Source: Megachile rotundata
Lineage: Eukaryota > Arthropoda > Insecta > Hymenoptera > Megachilidae
Assembly (NCBI RefSeq): GCF_050947335.1
Contig: NC_134989.1
Coordinates: 8,487,501-8,551,500, forward strand
Reading direction: 5' to 3'
Length of the DNA stretch: 64,000 nucleotides
Under the pieces are notes generated by a model. That model was not told the origin of the DNA and ran no database searches. It saw only the letters and a list, made by a program, of their open reading frames with translations. Numbering within the stretch: the stretch's first letter is position 1; each line of letters begins with the position of its first letter. Below, in pieces: positions 1-12,331 of the stretch. A program made the translations under genes and the position numbers.

Positions 1-1304
1 TAAATCCTTCACTACTTTCATAAACTGAAAATTAGAAGATAAGTTAAAAAATTGTTAACAATGCAGACAACTTTTAATTACACAAACGTCGACAGATATT
101 CCTATTGCTTAATAAATAAAATTTTCTTCTACTGAAAAGAAATTCTCCTTTAATTAATACGGTCCGCTTTAAGTCCAAGGTCGGCGTTCAATGAACCTTT
201 TTATTCAATTTGTTCGCTGAAAATGTTCGCCTCGACCGCAATAAATTAACGATAATAATCAGTCGATAATAACGTAGGCAAACACGAATTTTTACACCAG
301 CCTGTAATCGTTCAATTAAACGAGGATGAAATTATTGGAGAAACTCAATTAATTCGACGATGCGGTTCATTTACCGGCAAGTCAAATAAACTGGTTGAAA
401 AATAACTTCGTTTAATAAAAGACGTCCAAGTCCCGTCGATATCGCAAATTATCAATAATAATGTTGTTTGCACGACGAATCTCTCGTCTTAATTCGTCCA
501 AGCTCCCGTTGGCTCGCGATAAAGTGCAAACAACGCGAGAAAAATATTTCTGTTGTGCTGACGAAGCGCAATTATCGGTCGAATGGTAATTTAAAATGTC
601 ATTATGAAATTGTTGCAGTACGTGGAAGAACTTTTCTTATCGATTTCCAGGAAAACATACGTCAATTATGAATGCAAATAATTCGTGCTTATGGGCAGAA
701 ACGGCGAACGACTTTTTCGTTTAAAAATAAGTATTCGTCTTGTGAACGTAACAGTTTCAACTGCTTTGCAATTATAACGACGAAAAAATAATAATACAAA
801 AAAAAAGGAGAATAAATTATAGTAAGAATTGTCACGAGCTGAGAAGTTGCGTGTTGTTTGTGAAGTGAATGGCAAAAACTATGTTTCGCGCGGTACAATT
901 AGCTATTGTTGAGGTTCCAGATTTTCCGCGGTCTAATAATATGCTAGACAATAGAATGAAGGAACGTATTTTATATTTACGTCGACAGGAGACCAAGTAA
1001 TATGAGCATTTTGGGGTACTTCGAGAATATTGTACTTTTTATTTTATAATTTCTGTGATATTTTGCAAAATTAATTTAATGGCTGTAAATTTCAATTAAT
1101 AGAGTTTGGTGAGTGTTCAATTTTATATTTGAAAAAGTTTTGAAGTAGTTTAATATTTAAGAAGTTTTAAATTTTTTAATTTCCAAGATTATAGATTTTC
1201 GATTTTCTGGATTCCCTAAAATTCTATATTAATTGGTAGATTTGCAAATACCCAACTCACCAAATCGTCGAATTATTAAGTTACTGAATTCCAAATTTCT
1301 AAAT
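1..1304. other. unique AT-rich stretch, no gene seen
   Basis: This is AT-rich single-copy-looking DNA. The longest frames are under 70 codons and overlap on both strands without a recognisable domain. The last 100 bases drift into degenerate 8-bp repeat sequence. I see no RNA gene or clear promoter. Confidence 0.6.
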
Positions 1305-1745
1305 ATTTAAATTCTCACATTATCCAATTCCTACATTCCCCAATTCCCACATTCCACAATTCCCACATTCCCCAATTCCCACATTCCACAATTCCCACAT
1401 TCCCCAATTCCCACATTCCCTAATTCCCACATATGCTAATTCCCACATTCCCCAATTCCACATTCTCCAATTCCATTTTCTTCAATTCTCTATTCTTCAA
1501 CTTCCATATATCCCAATTCCACATTCACCAATTCCTACATTCCCCAATTCCTACATTCCCCAATTCCTACATTCCCCAATTCCCACATTCCCCAATTCCC
1601 ACATTCCCAAATTTCCAATTCCCCAATTCCATATTCCCCAATTCTTACATTCCCCAATTCTCACATTCCCCAATTCCCAAATTTTCACATTACCAAATTC
1701 CCCTGTTCCCATATTCTCAAGTTCTCAAATTACCAAATTTTTAAT
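1305..1745. repeat. 16-bp minisatellite, ATTCCCACATTCCCCA type
   Basis: The unit ATTCCCACATTCCCCA recurs every 16 bp, occasionally 15, with C-rich sequence on the + strand. Each unit is two octamers, ATTCCCAC and ATTCCCCA. Because 16 is not divisible by three, all three frames read the same proline/phenylalanine/serine peptide, which explains the 103-codon open frame here. Edges decay gradually on both sides. I regard the frame as a by-product of the repeat. Confidence 0.95.
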
Positions 1746-2474
1746 GATGTAAATTGTTAAATCCTAACTTTTCAAATCCAAAAATCCCAAAATTCCAAAA
1801 TCCCCAAAATCCCAAATCTACAAATTTCCAAATTTCCACATCCTCACAATAAAGATATATTTCTATATTTCACATTTCAAGTACAAACAATTAACATTAT
1901 TCCAATTATTACTATAAATATTTCGGCACACTTAATAACGTTATAAAACTCATCGGTCCTGCGCGGTCGCTTAAAAAGAGATTTCAACGATAATTCGAAA
2001 CGAATTCCGATCATGATAGATGTTGAATGTTAATTTTGAACGCGGTGTCGCGTTTCGCATAATCTGTTAGTCCCACTGAATGCACGATTTGCATTAATGA
2101 AAGAAATCGATAAAAATGTTTAATATTCAACAGATTTGTACACATTTACCTGTACATCGTCCGGTGAATGAGAGAGGATGGAGAAATACCTTGTAATACG
2201 ATTTCATAACGAGCTATTTACATAAATCACCATTTTTACAACGAACACAGATTTCGTTTAACCGTCAGAGAAATAAAATACATGGGACTGTTAAGAGTGA
2301 TATACGTATTACTAACTGTGAAGAATTATGTTGATAACGAAATGTGCACTTTTTGGATGCATCGATGCACACAAATGCATTATCTTAATTTGTGATTGTT
2401 CACCACTTAACATCGTTTGACTTTCATATCTTTTTTACTATTTTAAAAATACAGATATTTAGAAAATTGAATAT
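1746..2474. other. unique AT-rich spacer
   Basis: The first 100 bases are degenerate relatives of the preceding minisatellite. The rest is single-copy-looking AT-rich DNA with no frame above about 60 codons and no motif I recognise. Confidence 0.6.
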
Positions 2475-2960
2475 TTGGTAACTTAGAAATTTGAAAAATT
2501 GAAAATTGTAAAATTGTAAAATTGTAAAATTGTAAAATTGTAAAATTGTAAAATTGTAAAATTGTAAAATTGTAAAATTGTAAAATTGTAAAATTGTAAA
2601 ATTGTAAAATTGTAAAATTGAAGAATTGAAGAATTGAAAAATTGAAAAATTGAAAAATTGAGAAAGTGAGAAATAGAGAAATTGACAAATTGAGAAATTG
2701 AAAAACTGAGAAATTAAGAAACTGAAAAATTGAAAAATTGAATAATTGAGAAATTGAAAAATTAAAAAATTGAGAAAGTGAGAAATTGAGAAATTAAAAA
2801 ATTGAGAAATTGAAAAACTGAGAAATTGAGAAACTGAATAATTGAGAAATTGAAAAATTAAAAAATTGAAAAATTGAAAAATTGAAAAATTGAAAAATTG
2901 GAAAATTGAAACTTCAAAAACTGAAAACTGAAAAATTGGAGAACTGAGAAATTGAAAATT
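2475..2960. repeat. 8-bp repeat array, TAAAATTG then TGAAAAAT
   Basis: From 2509 to 2620 there are 14 perfect copies of TAAAATTG. The array then changes into GAAAAATT-type octamers that keep the same 8-bp register to about 2960. The perfect block suggests recent slippage or expansion; the degenerate flank looks older. The minus-strand frame of 81 codons (2443-2688) is produced by the repeat. Confidence 0.95.
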
Positions 2961-3513
2961 TCCAATAACTCCACAGTCATTTGTACTGTTCTCATCTGCC
3001 TAAACCCGCGCAGTCATAAATAAGACCTCAAAACGTTTAATAAAAAAACTAAATAAACCCAATGAAATATACAAAGAGCATTAAACGGAGACCGTGATAG
3101 AAGGTAATTTATTATCCGTGATAAAACATGTTTACAAGTTTATTAAAATATTTAAATACTTGTCGTGTATTAAATGATACGTTCAAAGCCAAAAACGAGT
3201 TCATTTTATGTCTCAAAAAAGGTAGTACCGTGTCCCGGGCTATCGTTGCACGTAATCTAACAATCATGGAAACTTTTTATCGATACGAACACGTGACAGT
3301 CTAATTTAACTATAGTTTAATAGCTTCGTGGTTTGCCCTGGCGAACTTTCTAATTATACCTCGACGACAAAATTTGCAGCTACGCCGCGCCATTTAACGC
3401 GAGTTACGTTCAAATTCGCAGCAAATTTGCATTCGTCGGAATAAATGAGACGACCGGCAACTTTTGCATAGGAATAATAATTTCATGACTCGCGTGTATA
3501 ATTATTTCAGATG
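2961..3513. other. unique AT-rich spacer
   Basis: This stretch is single-copy-looking. Bases 3200-3470 are slightly richer in G and C. No coding frame, tRNA fold or terminal repeat was recognised. Confidence 0.6.
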
Positions 3514-3662
3514 GCGATTTGAATAGAATTGATACAATCCTGTTACTAAACATAGCCATTTAATGCCGTGTTATTTATATTTATAAAATCGATTCATTTG
3601 CATGCCACTCTATGAACTGCGCTATAATCGTCGTCTAAATTTAAATTAAAATTAATTAGCGA
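3514..3662. repeat. left copy of ~150-bp direct repeat
   Basis: This block shares a run of matching segments with 4594-4745: GATACAATC, TGTTRCTAAACATA, CATTTAAT, RATCGATTCRTTTGCATGC and CTATAATCGTCG in the same order. It sits at the left edge of the 115-bp tandem array, while its partner lies at the right edge. The whole block plus array was therefore probably duplicated in stages. Confidence 0.85.
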
Positions 3663-4593
3663 GTGGAAGGAGTTCTGAAAGTAATGAAGGGGTAAATTTT
3701 ATCACTTTGTTTTATAAGATACGGTGGTGTAATTATGGACTAAATTTAAATTTAAAAAATTAGCATTTTGGAAGATGTATGGTAGGTTCTGAAAATAATG
3801 ATGGGGTAAATTTTATCGTTTTGTTTTATGAGATATAGTGATATAATTGTTCTTTAAATTAAAATAACAAAAATAATTTTCAGTTGGAAAGATGTATCGT
3901 ATAATCTGAAAGTAATGAAGAGGTAAATTATATCATTTTGGTTTACGAGTTACAGTGATATAATTATGCTTTAAATTAAAATAAAAAAAGTAATTTTCAG
4001 TTGGAAAGACGTATGGTAATTCGTGAAAATAATAAAGGAGTAAATTTTATCATTTTGCTTTACGAATTATGTATAAGGATATAAATATGCTCTAAATTAA
4101 AATAAAGAAAATAATTTTCAATTGCAAAGATGTATCGTATAATTTGAAAGTAATGAAGGAGTAAATTTTATCACTTTGCTGTACGAGTTATAAGAATATA
4201 ATTGTGGTCTAAATTAAAATAAAAAAAATAATTAGTAATTGATAAGATGTATCGTACGATCTGAAAATAATAAGGGGGTAGATTTCATCATTTTTTATTT
4301 TGAAGGTACAGTGGTATAATTGTCGGTTATATTTAAAGAAAAACAAATAATTAGCAGTTAGTACGTTCTGACAGTAACGAAGGAGTAAATTATGTCATTT
4401 CTTTTTTAGGGTAAAGTGGTGCAATCGTTGACTAAATTTTAATAAACAAAATAATTAGCAATTGAAATATGCTACGTTCTGAAAATAATGAAAGAGTAAA
4501 TTGTATCATTCTTTTTGCTAAGTGCAATGGTAATTTCATATAGTGTTTTTATCCTGAAAACACGGTTTTGTTATTAATTCTTTATCAAATTGC
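3663..4593. repeat. tandem array of ~115-bp units
   Basis: About eight diverged copies are anchored by a CTGAAARTAATGAAGG-like motif followed by GTAAATTTTATCA. The anchor G lies at 3677, 3791, 3908, 4025, 4146, 4263, 4370 and 4481, giving intervals of 107-121 bp. One further copy follows at 4773, after the right flanking block. Copies are old: substitutions and small indels are spread throughout. No coding potential was seen. Confidence 0.9.
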
Positions 4594-4745
4594 AGGACAA
4601 TTTGAACAGAAAACTGATACAATCTTGTTGCTAAACATAAGCATTTAATAGCATGTTATATACCTATAAGATCGATTCGTTTGCATGCACTCTATTCTCT
4701 ACACTATAATCGTCGGCTGAATTTAAATTAAAAAAAAATTATTAG
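4594..4745. repeat. right copy of ~150-bp direct repeat
   Basis: This is the partner of 3514-3662 in the same orientation, followed again by one unit of the 115-bp repeat (anchor at 4773). Confidence 0.85.
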
Positions 4746-4952
4746 CAATTCAAAAGACGTATCGTAATTCTTGAAATGACGGGGTAAATTTTACTTTTTT
4801 TTTTGTAAAAAGTACAGTGGTTATTTTGTATGCTGTTTTTAACTTGATGGAAACACGATTTTGTAATTAATTGTTAAATTCATGACGTGGTAACGTTCCT
4901 CTAAAATGAAAGCGATAATGTTTATTATATAAACATATCGCTTTATATTATA

Positions 4953-5217
4953 TGTTGCTTAAATTTTCCCAAAATGTAATGACTTCTGCAGCGACAGAAA
5001 GGTATAATATTATGAAATTTTCATTTCATTTATTCAGAATCAATTTGCTCACATTTTAGCAAAATGTGATGACTTTTGCAGCGACAGAAAGGTATAATAT
5101 AATGAAATTTTCGTTTCATTCATTTAGAATCAATTTGCTCACATTTTACCAAAATGTGATGACTTTTGCAGCGACAGAAAGGTATAATATAATCAAATTT
5201 TCATTTCCTTCAGAATA
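4953..5217. repeat. 90-bp tandem repeat, about 3 copies
   Basis: The anchor GCAGCGACAGAAAGGTATAA starts at 4988, 5078 and 5168, exactly 90 bp apart. Copies two and three are nearly identical, so this triplication is much younger than the adjacent 115-bp array. Confidence 0.95.
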
Positions 5218-6214
5218 AAAATAATTTTATATCGGCATACCAAGATTGATCCAAGACAATGAATTGTTCAAAGACAATGAATATTAAAATTATAACAAAT
5301 GAAGGAATTAAGAAATTAGAAGACTATATTAAATTAAATTGCATCACTCTAGAAAAATAATACAAAAGAGTAGCAGAACAGAAAAGGGTCCCAAATCGCA
5401 ATTACAGTTTAAGTCCCGAATCGAGTACGAATCTAGAATTTTTATCAGCAGCTCGATTTGTCCGATCATCTCGCGACGAATTCTTCGCAGTCCGTTTAAA
5501 GAACCGATTACGATGTCTTCGTCGTTTGAACGGGTCGTATTTCGTGGTGAACGAAGAAGGGAGGACGCTGATCGATCCAAATAATATCTGATTATCATAC
5601 CGATGCCAGAACAGGACGGTCGTAGCTCGATTAGCCGCGGGCGGCGCGTTTACGTATAAATTATTCGTCACTGGCGTAATTATTTCTACCACGATCGTGT
5701 GCGTGTCGCTTCCACGAAGGCTGATTTGAATATTTCGAAAGTGGTCTTTCGTTTAGACGACGGACACGTAGTTATTAAAGTTATACCTTTGCCCGTGTCG
5801 GTGAATACCGAGGAAAAAAAACGGAATAGGGGGATAAATTACAGAGTACGGGGCGGGGATCTTTGGTGCTGGTATGAAAAGAATTTAAATTGTTCAATTG
5901 CTAGCGCGTTTCGCAATCGAAGAAAACTCCGGCTTCCCTGTATGCTTAAATACGTTGCGTATTTATGTAACGATGAACGATTGTTGAAAATATTTTACGC
6001 TCATCGTTCGTGGAATTTTTATCGCGCAAATCATTGTCGATTAGTTTTTCAATATTTAGTTTTTAGTGACGATTAATGTCTTAATTGGTTAGGTATTTCT
6101 TACTTCCATCAGATATATTATCAGAAATTCGCTTATTGAACTTGAAATATTCTTATTAACCATTTGACTTATAATATCAGACACGTGACATTATAGTTCA
6201 GATACAAAGAACCT
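5218..6214. other. unique block with one unexplained frame
   Basis: Bases 5400-5720 are more GC-balanced than the surroundings. A 125-codon frame runs on the + strand at 5699-6076. It has no domain I recognise, no repeat origin and no clear neighbouring exon, and frames on the opposite strand just upstream are equally open. I treat it as unproven rather than as a gene. Confidence 0.4.
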
Positions 6215-7016
6215 ATGTTCTATGCGTAGTTATTCCATACATGGTAATTCTACGCGTAGTAATTCAGCGCGTGGTAATTCTACGCTTAGTAATTTCACGC
6301 ATGGTAATTCAACGCGTGGTAACTCGGCGCGTGGTAATTCGACGCGTGGTAATTCGATGCGTGGTAATTTGACGCGTGGTAATTCTACGCGTGGTAATTC
6401 TATGCGTAGTAATTCCACGCGTGGTGATTTAGTGCGTGGTAATTCTATGCGTAGTAATTCCACGCGTGGTGATTTAGTGCGTGGTAATTCTATGCGTAGT
6501 AATTCCACGCGTGGTGATTTAGTGCGTGGTAATTCCACGCATGGTAATTCAGCGCGTGGTAACTCGGCGCGTGGTGATTTAGTGCGTGGTAATTCCACGC
6601 ATGGTAATTCAGCGCGTGGTAACTCGGCGCGTGGTAATTCGGCGCGTGGTAATTCGACGCGTGGTAATTCGACGCGTGGTAATTCGACGCGTGGTAATTC
6701 AACGCGTGGTAATTCTACGCGTAGTAATTCCACGCATGGGTATTCCACGCGTGGTAATTCGACGCATGGTAACTCGGCGCGTGGTAATTCGACGCGTGGT
6801 AACTCGGCGCGTGGTAATTCAGCGCGTGGTAATTCCACACGTAGTAATTCCACACACGGTAATTCCACACGTAGTAATTCTACGCGTAGTAATTCCACGC
6901 GTGGTAATTCAGCGCGTAGTAATTCCACGCATGGCAATTCAGCGCGTGGTAACTCGGCGCGTGGTAATTTTACGCGTAGTAATTCCACGCGTTGGAATTC
7001 CACTCGTGGTAATTAA
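6215..7016. repeat. 15-bp minisatellite array B1
   Basis: About 53 units of CGTGGTAATTCCACG-type 15-mers, with a subset arranged as a 45-bp higher-order repeat (TGATTTAGTGCG variants at 6426, 6471 and 6516, then 6576). The unit is nearly its own reverse complement: GTGG and CCAC arms around AATTA/TAATT, joined by GC. Since 15 is divisible by three and no stop occurs in the unit, frames of 264 codons (+, RGNST peptide) and 257 codons (-, RVELP peptide) are open together. I do not call either as a gene. Confidence 0.95.
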
Positions 7017-7112
7017 CCAATCACAGCGCAAAGATTGCGCGCGCTCAGTCACTAGGCTCGAAGCTGTCGCTCTCGCGTCTGCGCATGCGTAATCCTCACC
7101 CTCTGATTGGTT
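7015..7112. promoter_or_regulatory. GC-rich segment with inverted CCAAT boxes and NRF-1-like site
   Basis: A perfect 9-bp inverted repeat, AACCAATCA at 7015-7023 and TGATTGGTT at 7104-7112, brackets a CpG-rich segment. That segment contains TGCGCATGCG at 7080-7089, which matches the palindromic site of NRF-1/Ewg factors. CCAAT boxes facing each other around an NRF-1-like core resemble a TATA-less promoter. The segment lies between the 15-bp array and the repeat end, and is missing from the related copy at 11 kb. Function is inferred. Confidence 0.4.
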
Positions 7113-7240
7113 CCATGTTTTTCCTTAATAATTCAAAAACGAAGCTTCAAACCCCCTTTTTGCAAAGGGAAATCTTATTCAGAATCATGTCAGCTACCCC
7201 CCATTTCAGCGATCTGCAATTGTGAGACACCCTGTATAGA
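7113..7240 (-). mobile_element. end of dispersed element, copy 1
   Basis: The reverse complement of this segment matches 10997-11115: a terminal ATACRGGGTGTCTCA, then GGTAGCTGAC, ATTCTGAATAAGATTTYCC, GTTTGAA and TTCGTTTTTGAATTATTAAG in order. The GAGACACCCTGTAT end resembles the terminal sequences of insect DNA transposons or their non-autonomous derivatives. No transposase frame is present, so the family is unassigned. Confidence 0.75.
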
Positions 7241-8849
7241 CATCAGAAAATGCAACCAAAAAATGTTTAAATAGTTTTGTAACGTAAGATTTTGACTAAA
7301 AGGAATATACTTGCATCATGAGAACCTCTGTCTGATTGGACGGATATAAATGGACAACAGAATGACAGCACGGAATGAGACTGACCTTGTGAATCAGACG
7401 GCAACCTGAATTTAATTCTTCAGGGTTATGAGAGTGTACCGGACGAGCGAATAACAGTAATAACACGCTAGTAGTTGTCGTGAGCCACGGCATAATTGCA
7501 CGTATAGATTAATACTCGATAGGAGTAATCAGCTGCTTCAGAATAAATGACACACATAAAGACACGCTTCTGTCTTATGTTCAAGCGGCTTTTATGAATA
7601 CGTGCACAGAAAGCTCATACTTAATCACGATGGAAAAATATAATTACCTTTGTTAACTTGTGGTACGCGTTTGTTGAATTAAAATATGTAATGTGTAGAA
7701 TGTTATGCAATGTGAAGAGAGTTGTGTAAGTTAGGTTAAGTAGTTGCGTTGCTATAATCAAATTTAGATGTTTGTAAATTTGGGAAATTAAGTATTTTTT
7801 GTTGACAGTTTTTAATTTAAAAAATAACTTAACTCTAGAAAATTTTTGTTAATATCTTAACTTGACATTGAACATCAAGAATACTATGAAATTAAAAATG
7901 AAGTTAAATAAGTAAACAAGCGATAAAACATATATCATTGAACATATTAATTGTTTATCTTAATGAAAATTGATGTAAATTTCAAAGAAAACAAATTTTG
8001 AAGAAATGCAATTTTTGTATTAAATTAAAATAAAGGAGAACATGCGATCTTTTTGGTGTTTTTAGTATTGATACTATATTGATGTAAAACATCTAGTAAT
8101 ATAATTTTTAATAGTAACTGGTAAAAATACTGTTGTATACAGAAGTTATAAAAAGAAATATTAATAAATGAAACTATTACATGTTAGTAATTAATATATA
8201 CTAATATATGTTCACGCTTGAAAAGCTATTAAATCATTAACAAGTTGAAAACGCAGTTGACATAAATCACCAGTAGCTATAGATGAAATCTGTTAGGTCG
8301 GTTGAACAATGAAACATTTAATCTGAATTTCATGAGTATCCCCAGCGTTTGATCGAGCATAATTACTGTTATTATAATTATTAAATCCATGTAAGGCAAT
8401 TACCGAATCATTTACATAAACGTTAATTGCATATCTACATAATAATACTATCAAAGCAATGTTTGAATTGTCGGTGCTGGAATAATTTACTGAAACAATG
8501 TCGATTTGGGCCAAATAATTGGAGTAAATAAACCAGAATTGTTTGAGGAGTCACTTTTGTTTTTATATAATAATGTTATATATTAATTAATTTCTCTCGT
8601 GTTTTCGGTTCTTGAATTCTGTAATTAATATTTATTCACAAATATCGTAAGGGGGGTTTTAATGTAATTTCTATTTTTGGAGAAAATTATGTAACGTTGG
8701 AAAATTAATTTCATTTTCTATTAATTACTTTTCTGTCTTGATATTGTAATAATGGATATTTAATGATTTTTTGAAATACCTTTGGAAATTCAGAAATACA
8801 TAAATTTAGAAATGTAGAAAATTGAGAATTTTCAAACTTGTAAGTTTCG
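7241..8849. other. unique AT-rich stretch, no gene seen
   Basis: Bases 7300-7560 are moderately balanced and the rest is strongly AT-rich. Frames are all under 75 codons. No tandem structure, RNA gene or terminal repeat was recognised. Confidence 0.6.
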
Positions 8850-9289
8850 AGGTGCTTTCACAAATTTTAAAATTCCAAAATTCCAAATTTCCAAAATTTC
8901 AAATTTCTAAAATTCCGCAATTCCACAATTCCATAATTCCACAATTCCAAATTTCCCAATTTCCACAATTCCAAATTTTTAAAATGCCAAAATTCCAAAT
9001 TTCGAAAATTCCGCAATTCCATATTTCCCCATTTCCAAAATTCCACAAATCTAAATTTCCACAATTCAAAACTTCCATAATTCCAAAATTCCAAAATTCC
9101 AAATTTCCCAAATTCCAAATTTCCCAAATTCCAAATTTACCAAATTCCAAATTTCCCAAATTCCAAATTTCCACAATTCCAAAACTCCAAAATTCCAAAT
9201 TTCCACAATTTCAAAACTCCAAAATTGCAAACTTCCAAATTCTCCAAAGTCCAAATTTCCAAAATTCCAAAATTTGATTATTTACAAAC
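8850..9289. repeat. 16-bp minisatellite, ATTCCAAATTTCCCAA type
   Basis: The unit is two octamers, ATTCCAAA and TTTCCCAA, with many ATTCCACA variants. It keeps the same 8-bp register as the other arrays, but this subfamily has more A. Open frames of up to 151 codons on + and 99 on - are products of the repeat. Confidence 0.95.
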
Positions 9290-10995
9290 TTAGAAATTTG
9301 TAAATTTTTAAGATTATGAATTCTCAACTCTTTCCAATGTAATAATATAAAAATTCAGAAACTTAGAGACTTGAAAGCACCATAAATGATCGAATAATGG
9401 ACAAGAACTATAAAACAGAAAATTATTCGTTTCCATCCGTACACTTCCTTCAAACAGATGGCTAATTAATTTATAAATAGCTTAATAAATACGTTTAATC
9501 GGTCGATCGGATTGAAAGGAGGTTTTGTCGAACAATTTGCTCGCGACCGAGACAGTATAAATTAGACCTGTAAATCCGTGGTAGTTTGCTAGGTCTGGCC
9601 ACGAGATGCGGTTAACACGCTTCATTTACTGGCAATCACGACCGAGTTAAGAAATCGAGCAAGTACTCGGCTAATTAATACAAACGACCGTCTTCTCCAG
9701 CGAAGATAGGCATCTCGAACTATTATATCCAATTTTTGTCCCAACCCTCGCACAGCCTATCTTGCCCCTTGATTATCCTTGCTGACTCGTTCTGCAAACG
9801 AAGGGGACAATAATGCAACAGAAATTGTCACAATTAATTTCTTACCCTCGTGTTTTCATCTGTCTTCATTCCTTTCGCTTCGAAGCAAGAATATGGAAAC
9901 AGAATGTGATAAAATAAAAATTTTAATAGCATGTTAAATGGGTAAATTGTACACTAAAGTCTCTAAAATAGGTGAACTCTGTATTCGAAAATAAATTCTG
10001 AGAAATGTAAATGTAATGATGTAGATGTAGATGTCCAAATAAATACTTGAAATATATTATCAAGTTTAAATATTCAGAAAGAAATTTGTAATTGAGTCAT
10101 ACGTATATCAAAAGATTAATTATTAACAATTTATAAAAATGAACAAAAATGAGTGACTGTACTTTTTTACAAATATTACATTTTCATACTTGATTTTTCT
10201 GAGTTTATTCAGTACCATATGTTATAAAACATCAAGCTCCTTTTTAATTATTAAATGAAAATAAATAGCAGTAGCAACACGTGTTATATCTAACAAAAGC
10301 AAGGAACATTCAAAACATCCTCGGTGATAAATGAACGAAAACGATTAAATACTGGCTATGCAGTTCTCTCGATTTAGCAACAATATTATTGCGAGAAGCA
10401 CGGGGTACAATTTCATTAATTACAGGGATCAACTGGCGACGATGTTGCAGCGACAGAAACATCGACTGATTTTATCGGACGACAAATTTTAGCGTTGGGA
10501 TCGGAGGACAAAAGATTGGCCAAATGCCCGAAAGCTCGCGTAAATATCTGCGGTATTTCAACGCGCCCGTATGTTTAATTAATTAGACGGATGTAAAATG
10601 AAAATTAGCTTTATACGATTTTACCTCGTGTGTTTCGACGAGAGAAAAATCTCTGTTTTTAACTCTTTATTACTGTGATTTAAAAGCATAGATTTCTAAT
10701 TCTTTTCATTTATGTTTTTGTGAAGTATTATCTGTAAATATATTTTTAAATGTTAGCTTTTTATATTTCATTTCTTGCAAATATTAATACAATTATTGTA
10801 TTTTTTAATATTCTTAAATTAAATTTAAGCCATGTGCAGAATATATTTCGGACCTCTCTTCATGAAAATTTGAAATTATTTCGTCAAAATGAGAGCAGAG
10901 AAAATAAGAAAAGAAAAATTGATTCTTAACAAAATTGATATTGTAGTATTTTTATTGCGCTCCAATTTTGCCAAATATTTTCACAAAGTCCAATT
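9290..10995. other. unique AT-rich stretch, no gene seen
   Basis: Bases 9440-9800 and 10370-10580 are more balanced and are candidate conserved non-coding segments. There is no frame above 60 codons and no recognisable repeat. Confidence 0.6.
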
Positions 10996-11127
10996 ATACG
11001 GGGTGTCTCATAACTAGTATAGGTCCCTGAAATGGGAGGTAGCTGACGTGATTCTGAATAAGATTTTCCTCTGCAAAAATGAGGTTTGAAACTTCGTTTT
11101 TGAATTATTAAGAATTGGTGAATTACC
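10996..11127 (+). mobile_element. end of dispersed element, copy 2
   Basis: It begins with TATACGGGGTGTCTCATAAC and matches the reverse complement of 7113-7240. Here the sequence runs straight into the 15-bp array; the 98-bp CCAAT/NRF-1-like segment of copy 1 is absent. Confidence 0.75.
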
Positions 11128-11930
11128 TCGGGTGCAATTACTACGCATAGAATTACCACGCATCGAATTACCACGCGCCGAGTTACCACGCGCTGAATTA
11201 CCATGCGTGGAATTACCAGGAGCTGAATTACCACGCGTGGAATTATTACGCGTAGAAGTACTACGTGTGGAATTACCACGTGTGGAATTACCACACGTCG
11301 AACTACCACGGGCCGAGTTACCACGCGTGTAATACCCATGCGTGGAATTGCCACGCGCAGAGTTACCACGCGTGGAATTACCACGCGTCGAATTACCACG
11401 CGTCGAATTACCACGCGTCGAATTACTACGCGTCGAACTACCACGGGCCGAGTTACCGCGCGTGGAATACCCATGCGCTGAATTACCACGCGTGGAATTA
11501 CTACGCGTAGAATTACTACGTGTGGAATTACCATGTGTGGAATTACCACGCGTGGAATTACCACGCGTCGAATTACCACGCGTCGAATTACTACGCGCCG
11601 AGTTACCACGCGTGGAATACCCATACGTGGAATTACCACGCGTGGAACTACTGCGTGTAGAATTACTATGTGTGGAATTACCACGTGTGGAATTACCACG
11701 GGTCGAATTATCACGCGTGGAATACTCATGCGTGGAATTACCACGCGTCGAATTACCACACGCAGAGTTACCACGCGTGAAATACCCATGCGTGGAATTA
11801 CCACGCGTACAATTACATCGCGTAGAATTACCTTGCATGAAATTACTACGCATAGAATTACCACGCCTGGAATTACTAAGCGTAGATTTTTCGTGTATGG
11901 AATTACCATGCGCTGAACTACCACACCCAT
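11128..11930. repeat. 15-bp minisatellite array B2
   Basis: About 53 units of CGTGGAATTACCACG-type 15-mers, in the opposite orientation to B1. Variant units AATACCCATGCG recur at 11331, 11466, 11616 and 11781, that is every 9-11 units, showing a loose higher-order repeat. Frames up to 334 codons (-) and 213 codons (+) overlap throughout and are products of the 15-bp period. Confidence 0.95.
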
Positions 11931-12331
11931 CGCTACCTTTTCACGTTTTTGACAATTTTTCTACGAGTTTTGACTCATTTTAAGAAAGTTTGATACCTTG
12001 ACAAAAAATTGTATGTGACATGGTTTGACCTGTACTTGGACGGGATGAGATTTACTATACTTTCAAATATAAATTATTATCGGAAAATTGATGAGTGTTA
12101 TTGGACAAGGGGTAAAAAACTTTCGACGCAATTTTTCACGGTCAAATGAAAATCTTATCGGAAATTCTCTTTTAAATTTAACCAGACCATAGAGCTATAA
12201 ATCTTGAAAGTCAATTCCTCAGAAGGGATGATCAAAATGGCGATCGAGATAAACGGAATATTGGAAGGGAAAATACGGATCTTGGTTTCAATGCTGAATT
12301 CAAGAATATATGTATTGGTAGAATGAGTAGT
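11931..12331. other. single-copy sequence between array B2 and a second element end
   Basis: This lies between the 15-bp array and the ACAGGGTGTTTCAC motif at 12334. It may be internal sequence of the same dispersed element, but I found no second copy in the window to test that. No coding frame. Confidence 0.4.

Noticed and set aside
10926..11983. 334-, 279- and 213-codon overlapping frames resembling repetitive secreted or structural proteins
   Set aside because: They arise from a 15-bp stop-free unit, overlap on both strands and lack any non-repeat domain or plausible exon structure.
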